Assembly (NCBI RefSeq): GCF_001866655.1
Contig: NZ_MLYR01000106.1
Location: forward strand, 1 to 38,428
DNA from: Bacillus sp. MUM 116
GTDB taxonomy: Bacteria; Bacillota; Bacilli; Bacillales; Cytobacillaceae
Direction: 5' to 3'
Length of the DNA stretch: 38,428 bases
Part shown: one piece after another, positions 24,339 to 32,596 of the stretch
Layout of the letters: every line of letters starts with the position of its first letter
How positions within the stretch are numbered: the first letter of the stretch is position 1
The notes under the pieces: model-generated
The model's input: the letters and a program-made list of their open reading frames with translations, nothing else
What the model was told of the DNA's origin: nothing
The model's database searches: none
Made by a program: the position numbers and the translations under genes

Positions 24339-25052
24339 TTAAAAATCCATATCTATAACTTCTTTAATCGTCCCAGTAACTTGATCACCTTCAATTAATT
24401 GCCCTTCCTTCAAATCGTTCACTTCTTTAGCAAGTTTCATAGCAGGCTTTATATTATTTGGATTTGCAGGATCAACAGGGTGAAAAGTAATTTCATTTTT
24501 AAGTAAGTTGATCTCACTTAATAACTCGCTGCGAAGGGACTTTAACAAGGTTTGGAATTGATCCTTATCTAATTTTTGCTCACCGAGTTTCGTTACAAAA
24601 TCCCGTAACTCGTTTGCTTGGAGGGACCCCATCCCAATGGGAACAACATCTAGTCGGGATGCAAATTCTTGTTTAAGTAAGTTGATCTTACCTAAAAACT
24701 CTTCACGAAGTGTATCTATTAAGAATACTGGCTCTTCTTTTACCAATTTATCCAAATCTTGCTCAACAAGCTTCGTTATATAATCCTCCAGCTCATTTGC
24801 CTGTACTTTCTGCTCAAGCAATGAATACGCCTTTGGTGAGATTTTTGCAGTATTTAAAATCAACGTAACACCTTCGTTTTTACTTTCTGATTCCCTATTC
24901 ATTAATTTAAACACATCCGTTTGGAGATTAGCAGCCGTTAAAAAAAAGTTTGATAGAGCGTAAAATGGCGCAAACATCTGTGCACCCAGATGTGAATACA
25001 TATTTTGTAATCCGAATGCAGACTCACCAAGAAGATGATCTTTGTTGTTCAT
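24339..25052 (-). CDS. Putative partner of the actin-like protein, 237 aa, with internal duplication
   Basis: Not assigned to a named family. Residues 61-102 (GVTLILNTAKISPKAYSLLE and onward) have a beta strand followed by helices, reminiscent of a ribbon-helix-helix DNA binder (weak inference). Two copies of a helical unit follow: QANELEDYITKLVEQDLDK at 84-102 and QANELRDFVTKLGEQKLDK at 145-163 (14 of 19 identical). Each ends in a matching INLLKxE segment (115-129 and 173-187). The start has GGAGG 8 bases upstream, 17 bp after the stop of the actin-like gene, so one operon. By position it would be the ParR/Alp7R-like adaptor that couples filament to DNA, but this is inference from context. 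Confidence 0.7.
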   Translation of the reverse strand: MNNKDHLLGESAFGLQNMYSHLGAQMFAPFYALSNFFLTAANLQTDVFKLMNRESESKNEGVTLILNTAKISPKAYSLLEQKVQANELEDYITKLVEQDLDKLVKEEPVFLIDTLREEFLGKINLLKQEFASRLDVVPIGMGSLQANELRDFVTKLGEQKLDKDQFQTLLKSLRSELLSEINLLKNEITFHPVDPANPNNIKPAMKLAKEVNDLKEGQLIEGDQVTGTIKEVIDMDF

Positions 25053-25069
25053 CCATTTTCCTCCTCGTA

Positions 25070-26224
25070 TTAAGCGAAAACACTGTTTGATTCATGCCTG
25101 CTTAAAATTTCTAGACCATATAAATTTAACTTTCTTGAATCCGGAAGGAATAAATGATTTTGCTCTCTAATTTCAACACCATACCTTGTATCAATCGATT
25201 CCTCGATGAATCGTTTAAGGATCCCGGCTATTCCACCTATATAAACATATTTATAGACTTTATCTTTAGGGGATGGGAAAGTGTTTTCAATTTTCGTTAA
25301 TAAAATTTGCGTATATTCCCTTAATGACTCATGGATTGATTCTGTGAGATCAACCTTTTTACCGCTATTTCCATCCCGTTGCTCCATTTTTGTTTTTTCA
25401 ATATTATTGATAATGAATTCTTCTAGTGAACGAACATCATCAAAATTCTCGAGTAGCTTTTCACTTCTTAGTTTTTCAATGTGTTTTAAGTAAGAAATGT
25501 CAGCGAAGCAGTTCAATGAGTCCCTGCTCTTAGGAGATTGAAGTCCAGCTTGAAGCAAGGCAAGATCAACGGTCCCTCCCCCTAAGTCGACAATTAGGGT
25601 TTCATAGTTTTGAAATGAATTCGCTTCCTGACGATCTTGCAAATCAAAATCTTTTTTAATTGCCCAGCGAGCCACTTCGCTTTCAATCCGGCATTTGCTT
25701 GTTTCGACGTGAATGGCTACAACTCTTTCAAATCCCGGGGTTAAAATCGCTACTTGGTGCTCCCCTTTAAATCGGCTGGCCATTTTATTTTGCATATCAC
25801 TGAACTTGTTCGTTTTCTTAAGTAACCAAACTGGAAGCATGGTTGAAAAATAATTAATGTTCACTCGGTTATCTTCTTTGACGTTTCCTTTTAATACATT
25901 GTAATAGGCAACTGACGCTAGGAACATCACATAGGGAATCTCAGATTCCGTTTTATCATGAAGCTTGTTGATATGAATGTTTCCTAACGCCTGTTTTTCG
26001 GCTGAATCGCCCACCAGATAATATTTCTCTACACCGTCAATCGTAGTTGAAATGAGCATATTTTGAAGCAGGAATTGGGGATCATTAAAAGTAGAAGGAA
26101 AGTGGCCGTCTGCCTTTTCCTTCGTTAGTTCTACTACATTTGTAGGAATCTCAAAATAATAACCATCCACAAGGGTTTGAAAAATAGAATTACCAAAATC
26201 GACATTTTGACGCTTTATATCCAT
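25070..26224 (-). CDS. ParM/StbA (Alp7A)-type actin-like ATPase, 384 aa
   Basis: Bacterial actin of the plasmid-segregation kind, which forms ATP-driven filaments that move DNA. Actin signatures in order: phosphate-1 NVDFGNSIFQT (7-17), phosphate-2 IVDLGGGTVD (211-220), adenosine motif YIGGIAGIL (328-336), and an Alp7A-like ending LNLYGLEIL near 367. Length fits ParM/Alp7A (320-390 aa). ATG 26224 has AGAGGAG 5 bases upstream; the earlier ATG at 26242 would put that site inside the frame. It lies between its own promoter and a partner gene, with a DnaD relic beyond, on the chromosome close to ptsHI and an rRNA operon. Cargo is unknown. Confidence 0.88.
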   Translation of the reverse strand: MDIKRQNVDFGNSIFQTLVDGYYFEIPTNVVELTKEKADGHFPSTFNDPQFLLQNMLISTTIDGVEKYYLVGDSAEKQALGNIHINKLHDKTESEIPYVMFLASVAYYNVLKGNVKEDNRVNINYFSTMLPVWLLKKTNKFSDMQNKMASRFKGEHQVAILTPGFERVVAIHVETSKCRIESEVARWAIKKDFDLQDRQEANSFQNYETLIVDLGGGTVDLALLQAGLQSPKSRDSLNCFADISYLKHIEKLRSEKLLENFDDVRSLEEFIINNIEKTKMEQRDGNSGKKVDLTESIHESLREYTQILLTKIENTFPSPKDKVYKYVYIGGIAGILKRFIEESIDTRYGVEIREQNHLFLPDSRKLNLYGLEILSRHESNSVFA

Positions 26225-26259
26225 TATTTCTCCTCTTTTCATGCTTTTTCCTGATAATA

Positions 26260-26288
26260 AGTATATATTTTTCTCTTCTATTTGTCTA
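26260..26288 (-). promoter_or_regulatory. Promoter of the actin-like operon
   Basis: Minus strand TAGACA (26283-26288), 17-base spacer, TATACT (26260-26265), about 35 bp before the start codon. Confidence 0.6.
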
Positions 26289-26313
26289 AATATGTTAATA
26301 ATTTTTTAGATTT

Positions 26314-26339
26314 TGATAATTTAATATTCGACATTATCA
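26314..26339. promoter_or_regulatory. Inverted repeat upstream of the actin-like operon
   Basis: TGATAAT and ATTATCA arms (7 bp) with a 12-base spacer lie just upstream of the -35. Possible operator or partition-site half; AT-richness makes chance occurrence likely. Confidence 0.3.
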
Positions 26340-26347
26340 TGTAATCC

Positions 26348-26384
26348 AAAAAAGACATTGGTTTGAATACCAATGTCTTTTTTA
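26348..26384 (-). terminator. Terminator after ptsI
   Basis: GACATTGGT-TTGAAT-ACCAATGTC stem with A-run on the left and T-run on the right. It isolates ptsHI from the actin-like operon. Confidence 0.88.
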
Positions 26385-26409
26385 TTTTATCAAATATATC
26401 AAAACGTAC

Positions 26410-28143
26410 CTATTTAATGAATTCCTTTACGGCTTCGATTACTTCATTTGTTGTTTTCATTTGCAAGGCTTTTTCTGCTAAGTCCTTCATTTCTGTTTTA
26501 GAAAGTCGAAGAATTTGGGAACGTGCTTTTAGGATGGATGTTGAACTCATTGAGAATTCATCAAGCCCAAGGCCTAAGAGAAGTGGAATGGCTGTTTCGT
26601 CTCCTGCCATTTCACCGCACATACCTGCCCATTTGCCTTCAGCATGCGCAGCATCAATAACCATTTTAACTAATCTTAAAATCGACGGACTGTATGGCTG
26701 ATATAGATAGGAAACACGCTGATTCATACGATCTGCAGCCATTGTATATTGGATTAAATCATTTGTACCTATGCTGAAAAAATCCACTTCTTTAGCAAAT
26801 TGATCAGCTAAAACAGCAGTAGATGGGATTTCCACCATGATCCCCAGCTCGATTTTTTCTGCTACCTGTTGGCCTTCAGACAATAGCTTTTGCTTTTCTT
26901 CTTCAAGAAGTGCTTTTGCCGACCGGAACTCATCAAGTGTGGCAATCATCGGAAACATAATTTTTATATTTCCATAAACACTTGCCCGAAGCAGGGCACG
27001 AAGCTGGGTCCGGAACATATCCTGCATTTCTAAGCATAAACGAATCGCCCGAAATCCCAGGAAAGGATTCATTTCCTTAGGCAGTTCTAAATACGGCAGT
27101 TCCTTATCTCCGCCGATATCAAGAGTGCGAATCACGACAGGCTTTCCGTCCATACCCACTAATACCGTTTTAAATGCAGCGAATTGCTCCTCTTCTGTTG
27201 GAAGCTGAGTGCGCCCCATATATAAAAACTCCGTGCGGTATAAGCCAACACCTTCGCCCCCATTTTCGAGCACTCCCTTGAGATCCTCCGGTTTACCGAT
27301 ATTGGCAACGAGTTCAACATGCTCCCCATCTTTTGTTGTGGTCTGCTCATTGATCAGCTTGGCCCACTCGGCCTTTTGCGCTTCGTAAGCAGCTTTTTTC
27401 ACGTTATATTTTTTGATTTCCTCTTCTGCTGGATTGACAATTACCTTCCCATCTAAACCATCAAGAATAACAACATCACCATTTTCAATGTCATCCATGA
27501 CTGTTTTTGTTCCAACTACTGCTGGAATTTCCATGGAACGAGCCATAATAGCTGAATGGGAGGTGCGGCCGCCGATATTTGTTGTAAACCCCTTAACAAA
27601 CTGACGGTTTAATTGAGCAGTATCAGAAGGTGTTAAATCCTCTGCAATAATAATAACCTCTTCAGAAATCAAACTTGGGTTTGGGATTGTCACCCCTAAT
27701 AGATGCGACAATATCCGCTTGGCCACATCGCGAATGTCGGCAGCCCGTTCTTTCATATATTCGTTATCTAATGCTTCAAACATAGATACGAACATGTTTA
27801 CCACTTCTTGTAATGCAAACTCTGCATTGAAAAGTTCAGTTTGTATTTTATCATTGATTTGATTAATAAGTTCAGGATCATTTAGAACAAGCAAGTGGGC
27901 TTCAAAAATTTCTGCCTTATCGTCGCCCAATGTCTTTAAGGTATGCTCTTTGATTTTCACAAGCTCTCCCTTAGATGATTCAAGCGCCTGTTCAAAGCGT
28001 TTTACTTCGTGATCAACATTTGTTACCGCATTTTTTTCTACTTTCAACTCTGGATTTTCTAAGCGGAAGGCTTTTGCGATCGCAATCCCGCTTGATGCAG
28101 CAATTCCTGAAATCTCTTTTGTTAAAACTTCTTTCGTAATCAT
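26410..28143 (-). CDS. ptsI: PTS Enzyme I PtsI, 577 aa
   Basis: Phosphoenolpyruvate-protein phosphotransferase, the entry enzyme of all PTS sugars: it takes phosphate from PEP and passes it to HPr. Phospho-His196 lies in GGRTSHSAIMARS. The C-terminal PEP-binding barrel shows IRTLDIGGDKELPYL, GTNDLIQYTMAADR and the CGEMAGD signature with the catalytic Cys. The ATG overlaps the ptsH stop (ATGA), so the two are co-translated. The protein is about seven residues longer than B. subtilis EI, partly through a short N-terminal extension. NagP encoded at 7.7 kb is one recipient of its phosphate chain. Confidence 0.97.
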   Translation of the reverse strand: MITKEVLTKEISGIAASSGIAIAKAFRLENPELKVEKNAVTNVDHEVKRFEQALESSKGELVKIKEHTLKTLGDDKAEIFEAHLLVLNDPELINQINDKIQTELFNAEFALQEVVNMFVSMFEALDNEYMKERAADIRDVAKRILSHLLGVTIPNPSLISEEVIIIAEDLTPSDTAQLNRQFVKGFTTNIGGRTSHSAIMARSMEIPAVVGTKTVMDDIENGDVVILDGLDGKVIVNPAEEEIKKYNVKKAAYEAQKAEWAKLINEQTTTKDGEHVELVANIGKPEDLKGVLENGGEGVGLYRTEFLYMGRTQLPTEEEQFAAFKTVLVGMDGKPVVIRTLDIGGDKELPYLELPKEMNPFLGFRAIRLCLEMQDMFRTQLRALLRASVYGNIKIMFPMIATLDEFRSAKALLEEEKQKLLSEGQQVAEKIELGIMVEIPSTAVLADQFAKEVDFFSIGTNDLIQYTMAADRMNQRVSYLYQPYSPSILRLVKMVIDAAHAEGKWAGMCGEMAGDETAIPLLLGLGLDEFSMSSTSILKARSQILRLSKTEMKDLAEKALQMKTTNEVIEAVKEFIK

Positions 28144-28406
28144 ACTGCGAGCCCTGCACTTTTTAGTGTGTCTTCTAATAAACTTAATGCTTCTTTTTCA
28201 TCAGAGCCTTCAGCCGATACTTTGATGACTGCATCTTTTGGAATCCCTAAAGACATAACACCCATAATGGATTGTAAGTTCACTGATTTGCCGTTGTATT
28301 CTAACGTGATTTGAGCATTAAATTTGCTCGCTGCTGATACTAGCATTGTTGCTGGGCGTGCATGGATTCCTGTTTCATCAATAATAGTGAATGTTTTGTT
28401 TACCAT
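28140..28406 (-). CDS. ptsH: Phosphocarrier protein HPr PtsH, 88 aa
   Basis: Carries phosphate from EI to the EIIA domains. His15 in GIHARPAT is the catalytic site and Ser46 in NLQSIMGVMSLG the regulatory site used by HPr kinase, so it can act as CcpA co-repressor, fitting the cre-like sites in this window. Ribosome site AAGAGGAG 9 bases before the ATG. First gene of ptsHI; the gap to the PRD regulator is only 80 bp, so some read-through from that gene is possible. Confidence 0.97.
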   Translation of the reverse strand: MVNKTFTIIDETGIHARPATMLVSAASKFNAQITLEYNGKSVNLQSIMGVMSLGIPKDAVIKVSAEGSDEKEALSLLEDTLKSAGLAV

Positions 28407-28486
28407 ATTAACAAGCTCCTCTTAGTTTTAGATTATGAATTATTTTCCCCATGCCATCTTATAGCTTCTTTCACGGGATTGACAGT

Positions 28487-30550
28487 TCAGTAAATTGTGG
28501 AGTTTTGACTAAAGAATGCTCTGATTTCATCAATCGACTCTAATTCCTTTAAACTGTCAAGGTTGTTTTTTTCGCTGAACAATTCAGTTAACTGCGAAAG
28601 TGCCTTAAGATGGGTTGTATTATCAGTCGCCGCAATACAAAACAGCAATCGAACAGGATAATCCTTGTTGTTTAAAAAGTAAACCGGTTTTTTAAGCTTT
28701 AAAAGGCTCATTCCAATCCGATTAACTCCCTGTTCAGGACGGGCATGCGGGATTGCTACTTCCGGACCAATGACAACATATGGACCTAATGTTTCTATAT
28801 TTTCAATCATCGCCTCAATATAGGATGCTTCAATCGTCCCGTTCATCAGAAGGGGGTTTGCAGCTGCTTTTATAGCCTCTTTCCAATCAAAAACCTCTTC
28901 CATCACCTGAATGGTTTCTGCTTGTAATAGATCTTCTAATAATGGCTGTTTCCCCTTATATGCATTTACTTTTTTATAAAAAGTTAAGTGACCTAATTCC
29001 CGCTTTAACCCTTCTTCATCGTAAATAGTAGTGAACTTCCCAATGAGTTGAATCAGTTCTTTGAGGGAAATATCGTGATATTGAGTACCAAAAAGCAGAT
29101 GATAAACTTCGTTGACTAAATTATGCTTTTCATTTGGTGTCATAATTGGCTTCACGTAAAAACATGGAAGATTCGTCTCCAGCCTTACTGTCGAAAATAC
29201 TAGATCATAATGGTCAAATTCACCCTCCTGAAATTCCCGTAATGATAAGGTTTTTTCAACCATAATCTCTGAGAAAAGTGATTCCAGCTGGTGCTTTACC
29301 ATTAATGACGAACTAATGCCGCTCGGACAAACCACGATGGCTTTCTTCTTTTCCGGCATCGCCTGCTTTGGTTTTTCTAACATAGCTCCAAAGTGGATTG
29401 TGATAAAACCTATTTCCTCCTCAGGGATAGTGATTTTCAACAATGTTCCCATCGGATGGAGTATTTCCTTCACAATCATGTATAGCTCTTTATGCTCACT
29501 CTTAATTTGATTAAGAAGGGGATTTTCAACCGGAATCCGATATTTCATACGAAAATAGGCTGGCTTAAAATGCTGATACAACGTATGGACAACTTCATCC
29601 TTTTTTTCAAAAACAATGCAGGCCTTGGTCTCAAAATCAAAGACAAGCTGTTGACAAAGTTTAAATAGTAAATCCTGCTCACTGTTGGATGCAGAATATT
29701 TTCCAAAAGACAAACCAAGAAATTGGATCGTTAAGTAACATAACTCCGACTCCTCATCCTCTAATTGGAGAAGTTGGCTTAACATTAAGGCCACCTTATG
29801 CATCGGATCTTTTTTTAATAAAGCCATTTCATCTGAGTGAAATTGGACAAACTTTTTTCCCTGCCGCCGGTAATAATAAAAAATTAAAAAATTGGCTAAT
29901 TGATGTAAACGCTCTTCTACAAAATTAAGTGAAAACTGCTTTTCAATTTGTTTAAGAATGTTTAGGATTTCTCGATAATCAATTTTTCCAATTTCTCCCT
30001 TAAATAAATAATCCAACAGCTTTTCAAAATAGGGGACTTGGATCAGGCGGGATATGTAGTACATAACAAGAGCTCTTTTATCGAACTCTGTACCGATCAG
30101 ATGATAGCCAGATTTGCGTGAATACCGGATTTCCACCAAGAAAGGCTGATTCATCTTATTTGCCTTTTTCAAATCGGAAATAACCGTGTTCTTACTAACT
30201 TGTAAAAGCTGAGTAAGATGAAAGGATGAAATTGCATCACTTCGCTTAAATAAATAAAGGTAGATAACTGCCAAGCGTTCTTCTTCGGTAAAAACGAAAT
30301 CCTGTTTATGGCGATTTGACTCATTATCGCGAAAATACTCCACCACAGCATCAGGCACCACAATATAATGGGTACCTTTGTATTGGATTGTGGGAAGATC
30401 ACTCTCCTTTAACCATTGATTCACTTTATCCAAGTCATAGGATATTTGACGTTTGGTTAATTGAGTTGCATCCATAATCTGATTCATCTTGATACTCTTC
30501 ACTTTTAAAAGATAATCCAATAAAAGCAAAGGGCGTTTATCAATCATCAT
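28487..30550 (-). CDS. PRD-containing transcriptional regulator, MtlR/LicR-like, 687 aa
   Basis: Multi-domain activator controlled by PTS phosphorylation. Order: N-terminal HTH (about 5-65), second HTH/Mga-like part (about 85-155), PRD1 (about 170-280, His216 in ERLHQLANFL), PRD2 (about 290-395, His327 in LYQHFKP and His386 in ITIHFGAM), EIIB of the Gat type (404-490, Cys408 in VVCPSGISSSL) and EIIA of the mannitol/fructose type (540-687, His602 in AIPHARP). The set and spacing match Bacillus MtlR (about 694 aa), but no mannitol genes are near. Its location upstream of ptsHI on the same strand suggests it may instead regulate the general PTS or a distant operon. GGAGG precedes the ATG by 8 bases. 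Confidence 0.85.
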   Translation of the reverse strand: MMIDKRPLLLLDYLLKVKSIKMNQIMDATQLTKRQISYDLDKVNQWLKESDLPTIQYKGTHYIVVPDAVVEYFRDNESNRHKQDFVFTEEERLAVIYLYLFKRSDAISSFHLTQLLQVSKNTVISDLKKANKMNQPFLVEIRYSRKSGYHLIGTEFDKRALVMYYISRLIQVPYFEKLLDYLFKGEIGKIDYREILNILKQIEKQFSLNFVEERLHQLANFLIFYYYRRQGKKFVQFHSDEMALLKKDPMHKVALMLSQLLQLEDEESELCYLTIQFLGLSFGKYSASNSEQDLLFKLCQQLVFDFETKACIVFEKKDEVVHTLYQHFKPAYFRMKYRIPVENPLLNQIKSEHKELYMIVKEILHPMGTLLKITIPEEEIGFITIHFGAMLEKPKQAMPEKKKAIVVCPSGISSSLMVKHQLESLFSEIMVEKTLSLREFQEGEFDHYDLVFSTVRLETNLPCFYVKPIMTPNEKHNLVNEVYHLLFGTQYHDISLKELIQLIGKFTTIYDEEGLKRELGHLTFYKKVNAYKGKQPLLEDLLQAETIQVMEEVFDWKEAIKAAANPLLMNGTIEASYIEAMIENIETLGPYVVIGPEVAIPHARPEQGVNRIGMSLLKLKKPVYFLNNKDYPVRLLFCIAATDNTTHLKALSQLTELFSEKNNLDSLKELESIDEIRAFFSQNSTIY

Positions 30551-30573
30551 TGGCTTATCCTCCTATTAACATC

Positions 30574-30601
30574 ATAATATCAACCGCTTACATTTTGTTA
30601 A
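30574..30601 (-). promoter_or_regulatory. Possible promoter of the PRD regulator
   Basis: Minus strand TTAACA (30596-30601), 16-base spacer, TATTAT (30574-30579), about 25 bp before the start codon. The rest of the gap to 30747 is AT-rich without a further clear signal. Confidence 0.4.
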
Positions 30602-30747
30602 CCAATTGGGAACAAATGATGTGCGTGTATACTTACAAAATTGCGCTGTACTTCAAATGAGTCAATTCATTAATTTAATATAGACAATTCAAAAAATAAC
30701 ATGAACTGTAACAAGCGCACAAATTTTTCTTCAATAAAGTTTTCAAA

Positions 30748-30792
30748 CAAAAAAGCCGATTTCCAAAATATTTTAAGGAATCGGCTTTTTTG
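30748..30792 (-). terminator. Terminator after mscS and its SEC-C tail
   Basis: AGCCGATTTCC / GGAATCGGCT stem (one bulged T) with A- and T-runs on both sides. Confidence 0.82.
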
Positions 30793-30803
30793 ATTTGTCT
30801 TCT

Positions 30804-30900
30804 TCAACATTTTTTGAATTTTTCCCAGCTTTCGCATGTACAAGGAGAATTTTTTTCAGGTTTATTTTGTTTAGAGAATATAAGATTTGATACTAATGAT
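30804..30900 (-). pseudogene. SEC-C motif relic, likely lost C-terminal tail of the MscS protein
   Basis: On the minus strand, out of frame with mscS and starting right at its stop, a frame reads LIFSKQNKPEKNSPCTCESW then EKFKKC and stops at 30804. NSPCTCESWEKFKKC is a decayed version of NDPCPCGSGKKYKKCC. It ends 12 bp before the terminator, where the end of a gene is expected. DNA similarity to the SEC-C coding end at 21238-21290 is visible by eye. Either a frameshift removed the tail of MscS, or it is a separate relic. Confidence 0.6.
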
Positions 30901-32161
30901 CCCTTTCCCTAACCATTCTATTCCTTTTTGTTTCATCCACAATAGTTTTTAAATCATTCCCTGATGGATTCTGAAATAATCGAAGTCCAAACTCTGGTGC
31001 TACCGCAAAAAGGTGGTCAAAGATATCTGCTTGAACCGTTTCGTACACTTCCCATCTTACATCATTTACAAATGCATATATTTCGATTGGCAGCCCATAT
31101 TCGCTGGGTGATAACGGTCTAACCATTAAGCTCATATCTTGATTAATTCTCGGATGATTTTGAAGGTAATTATAGATGTACGCCCTAAATACACCAATAT
31201 TCGTTAGGGATCTTCCATTTACTGGATTCCCCCTGTTAATTCCATTCCTAGTATTGTATTCTACAATTTCACGTTCCCTATTGATAATATATTCCGAAAG
31301 ATAGTGGATATTTTTAAAATTCTCCACCATCGCCTCGGTACAAAATGAAATACAATTTATATCGATAAATAAAGAACGCTTAATCCGTCGACCTCCAGAG
31401 TTTTGCATCCCTCTCCAATTTATAAAAGAATCGGATATAAGGGCATAGCTTGGTATCATCGTAATCGTTTTATCCCAATTTTGTACCTTTACTGTATTTA
31501 AAGAAATATCTAGAATGTCTCCATCTGCCCCATACTTAGGCATTTGAATCCAGTCACCAACCCGAACCATATCATTTGCAGCCAACTGAATCCCTGCAAC
31601 AAGTCCTAATAACGAATCTTTAAAAACCAACAAGAGTACAGCGGAGAGAGCACCAATCCCACTTAGAAGGATAAGTGGGCTTTCCCCCATCATATTCGCG
31701 ATAACCAAGATGACACCAAGTGTTATGACAATTATTTTTACTACCTGAATATATCCTTTAATCGGCTTACCTTTAGATATTTCAAAGGATTGATAAATAT
31801 CATTAATCGCATTTAATAAAGAATTTATCACCATTAATCCCACAATGATTAAATAGGCAATGGCACTCTTTTTAATTAAAAACTGATAGGTTGGAAAGGT
31901 TGAAGAGCTGTGGTAAATAATGATTGCAGGAATAATATGAGATAGCTTATGAAAAACCTTCCTTTCCAAAAGCATATTATCCCATTGTAATTTGTTATTT
32001 GTCACGATATAAGTGATGATCCTGATTACTACCTTTTTCGTGATTAAATTCGCAGTAATACAGATAATCACTATTATAAGAAACATTATAAAAATAGAAA
32101 GATACCTAGCTAAGGCAGGGGCTATATCAAATTCTAAAAGCTGTTTACGAATGAAATCCAT
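30893..32161 (-). CDS. MscS-family mechanosensitive channel (YbdG type), 422 aa
   Basis: Membrane channel that opens under tension to release solutes during osmotic downshock. The first about 165 residues contain about five hydrophobic helices. The pore-lining helix and beta domain show LLSGIGALSAVLLLVFKDSL, RVGDWIQMPKYGADGDILDI and TITMIPSYALISDSFINWRG, typical of the YbdG subgroup. GGAGGG precedes the ATG by 6 bases. The stop codon TAG at 30893-30895 may be premature: a SEC-C-like tail continues in another frame, followed by the terminator. Confidence 0.88.
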   Translation of the reverse strand: MDFIRKQLLEFDIAPALARYLSIFIMFLIIVIICITANLITKKVVIRIITYIVTNNKLQWDNMLLERKVFHKLSHIIPAIIIYHSSSTFPTYQFLIKKSAIAYLIIVGLMVINSLLNAINDIYQSFEISKGKPIKGYIQVVKIIVITLGVILVIANMMGESPLILLSGIGALSAVLLLVFKDSLLGLVAGIQLAANDMVRVGDWIQMPKYGADGDILDISLNTVKVQNWDKTITMIPSYALISDSFINWRGMQNSGGRRIKRSLFIDINCISFCTEAMVENFKNIHYLSEYIINREREIVEYNTRNGINRGNPVNGRSLTNIGVFRAYIYNYLQNHPRINQDMSLMVRPLSPSEYGLPIEIYAFVNDVRWEVYETVQADIFDHLFAVAPEFGLRLFQNPSGNDLKTIVDETKRNRMVRERDH

Positions 32162-32210
32162 ATCTTTCCCTCCATTTAGTCTATTTTAGCACTTATGCTG
32201 TGATTATTAC

Positions 32211-32297
32211 CTACAACCCAGCCCGCCCTAGCCTTTTAATGGCAACTTTTATTTCTTCTTCAGACAAAGTAGCATAACCAAGTAAAATATGTAAAAT
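32211..32297 (-). pseudogene. C-terminal relic of a MocR/PdxR-type regulator
   Basis: Minus-strand frame reading LLGYATLSEEEIKVAIKRLG then RAGL and a TAG stop at 32211-32213. This is the usual last helix pair of MocR proteins (compare LLGFGGLSESEIETGIRLLK in the intact gene at 33157). The rest of the gene is absent: a terminator-like hairpin lies at 32311. Confidence 0.65.
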
Positions 32298-32310
32298 TAA
32301 CAGGATTTAA

Positions 32311-32347
32311 AATAGGAATCATCACCAATAGATGGTTCCCATTTTTA
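32311..32347. terminator. Terminator-like hairpin
   Basis: GGAATCATC-ACCAATA-GATGGTTCC (9 bp with one G-U) followed by ATTTTTAT on the plus strand and TATTTT on the minus strand. It could end the GNAT transcript about 250 bp downstream of that gene. From 32348 to 32596 I see only AT-rich sequence with no recognisable gene. Confidence 0.55.
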
Positions 32348-32596
32348 TCCTATTGTATTTCTATAAAAAGCTTTAAACACTTTACATGATTTATTCCTCA
32401 AAATCAGTTTTACCACTTATACTAAAATTAATAATATTAGCAATGTATCTATTATTTTAGGCAAATGTTTCTTCCTTGCATCGCCAAAAATAGGTCCAAA
32501 ATAGGTTTCACCCTTATATGCTTTCTTCTTTCATTTTTTATATAAAAATATAAATTTCGCAGGTAAAGATTCTGGTAAAAGCTGATTTCCAAAGCC

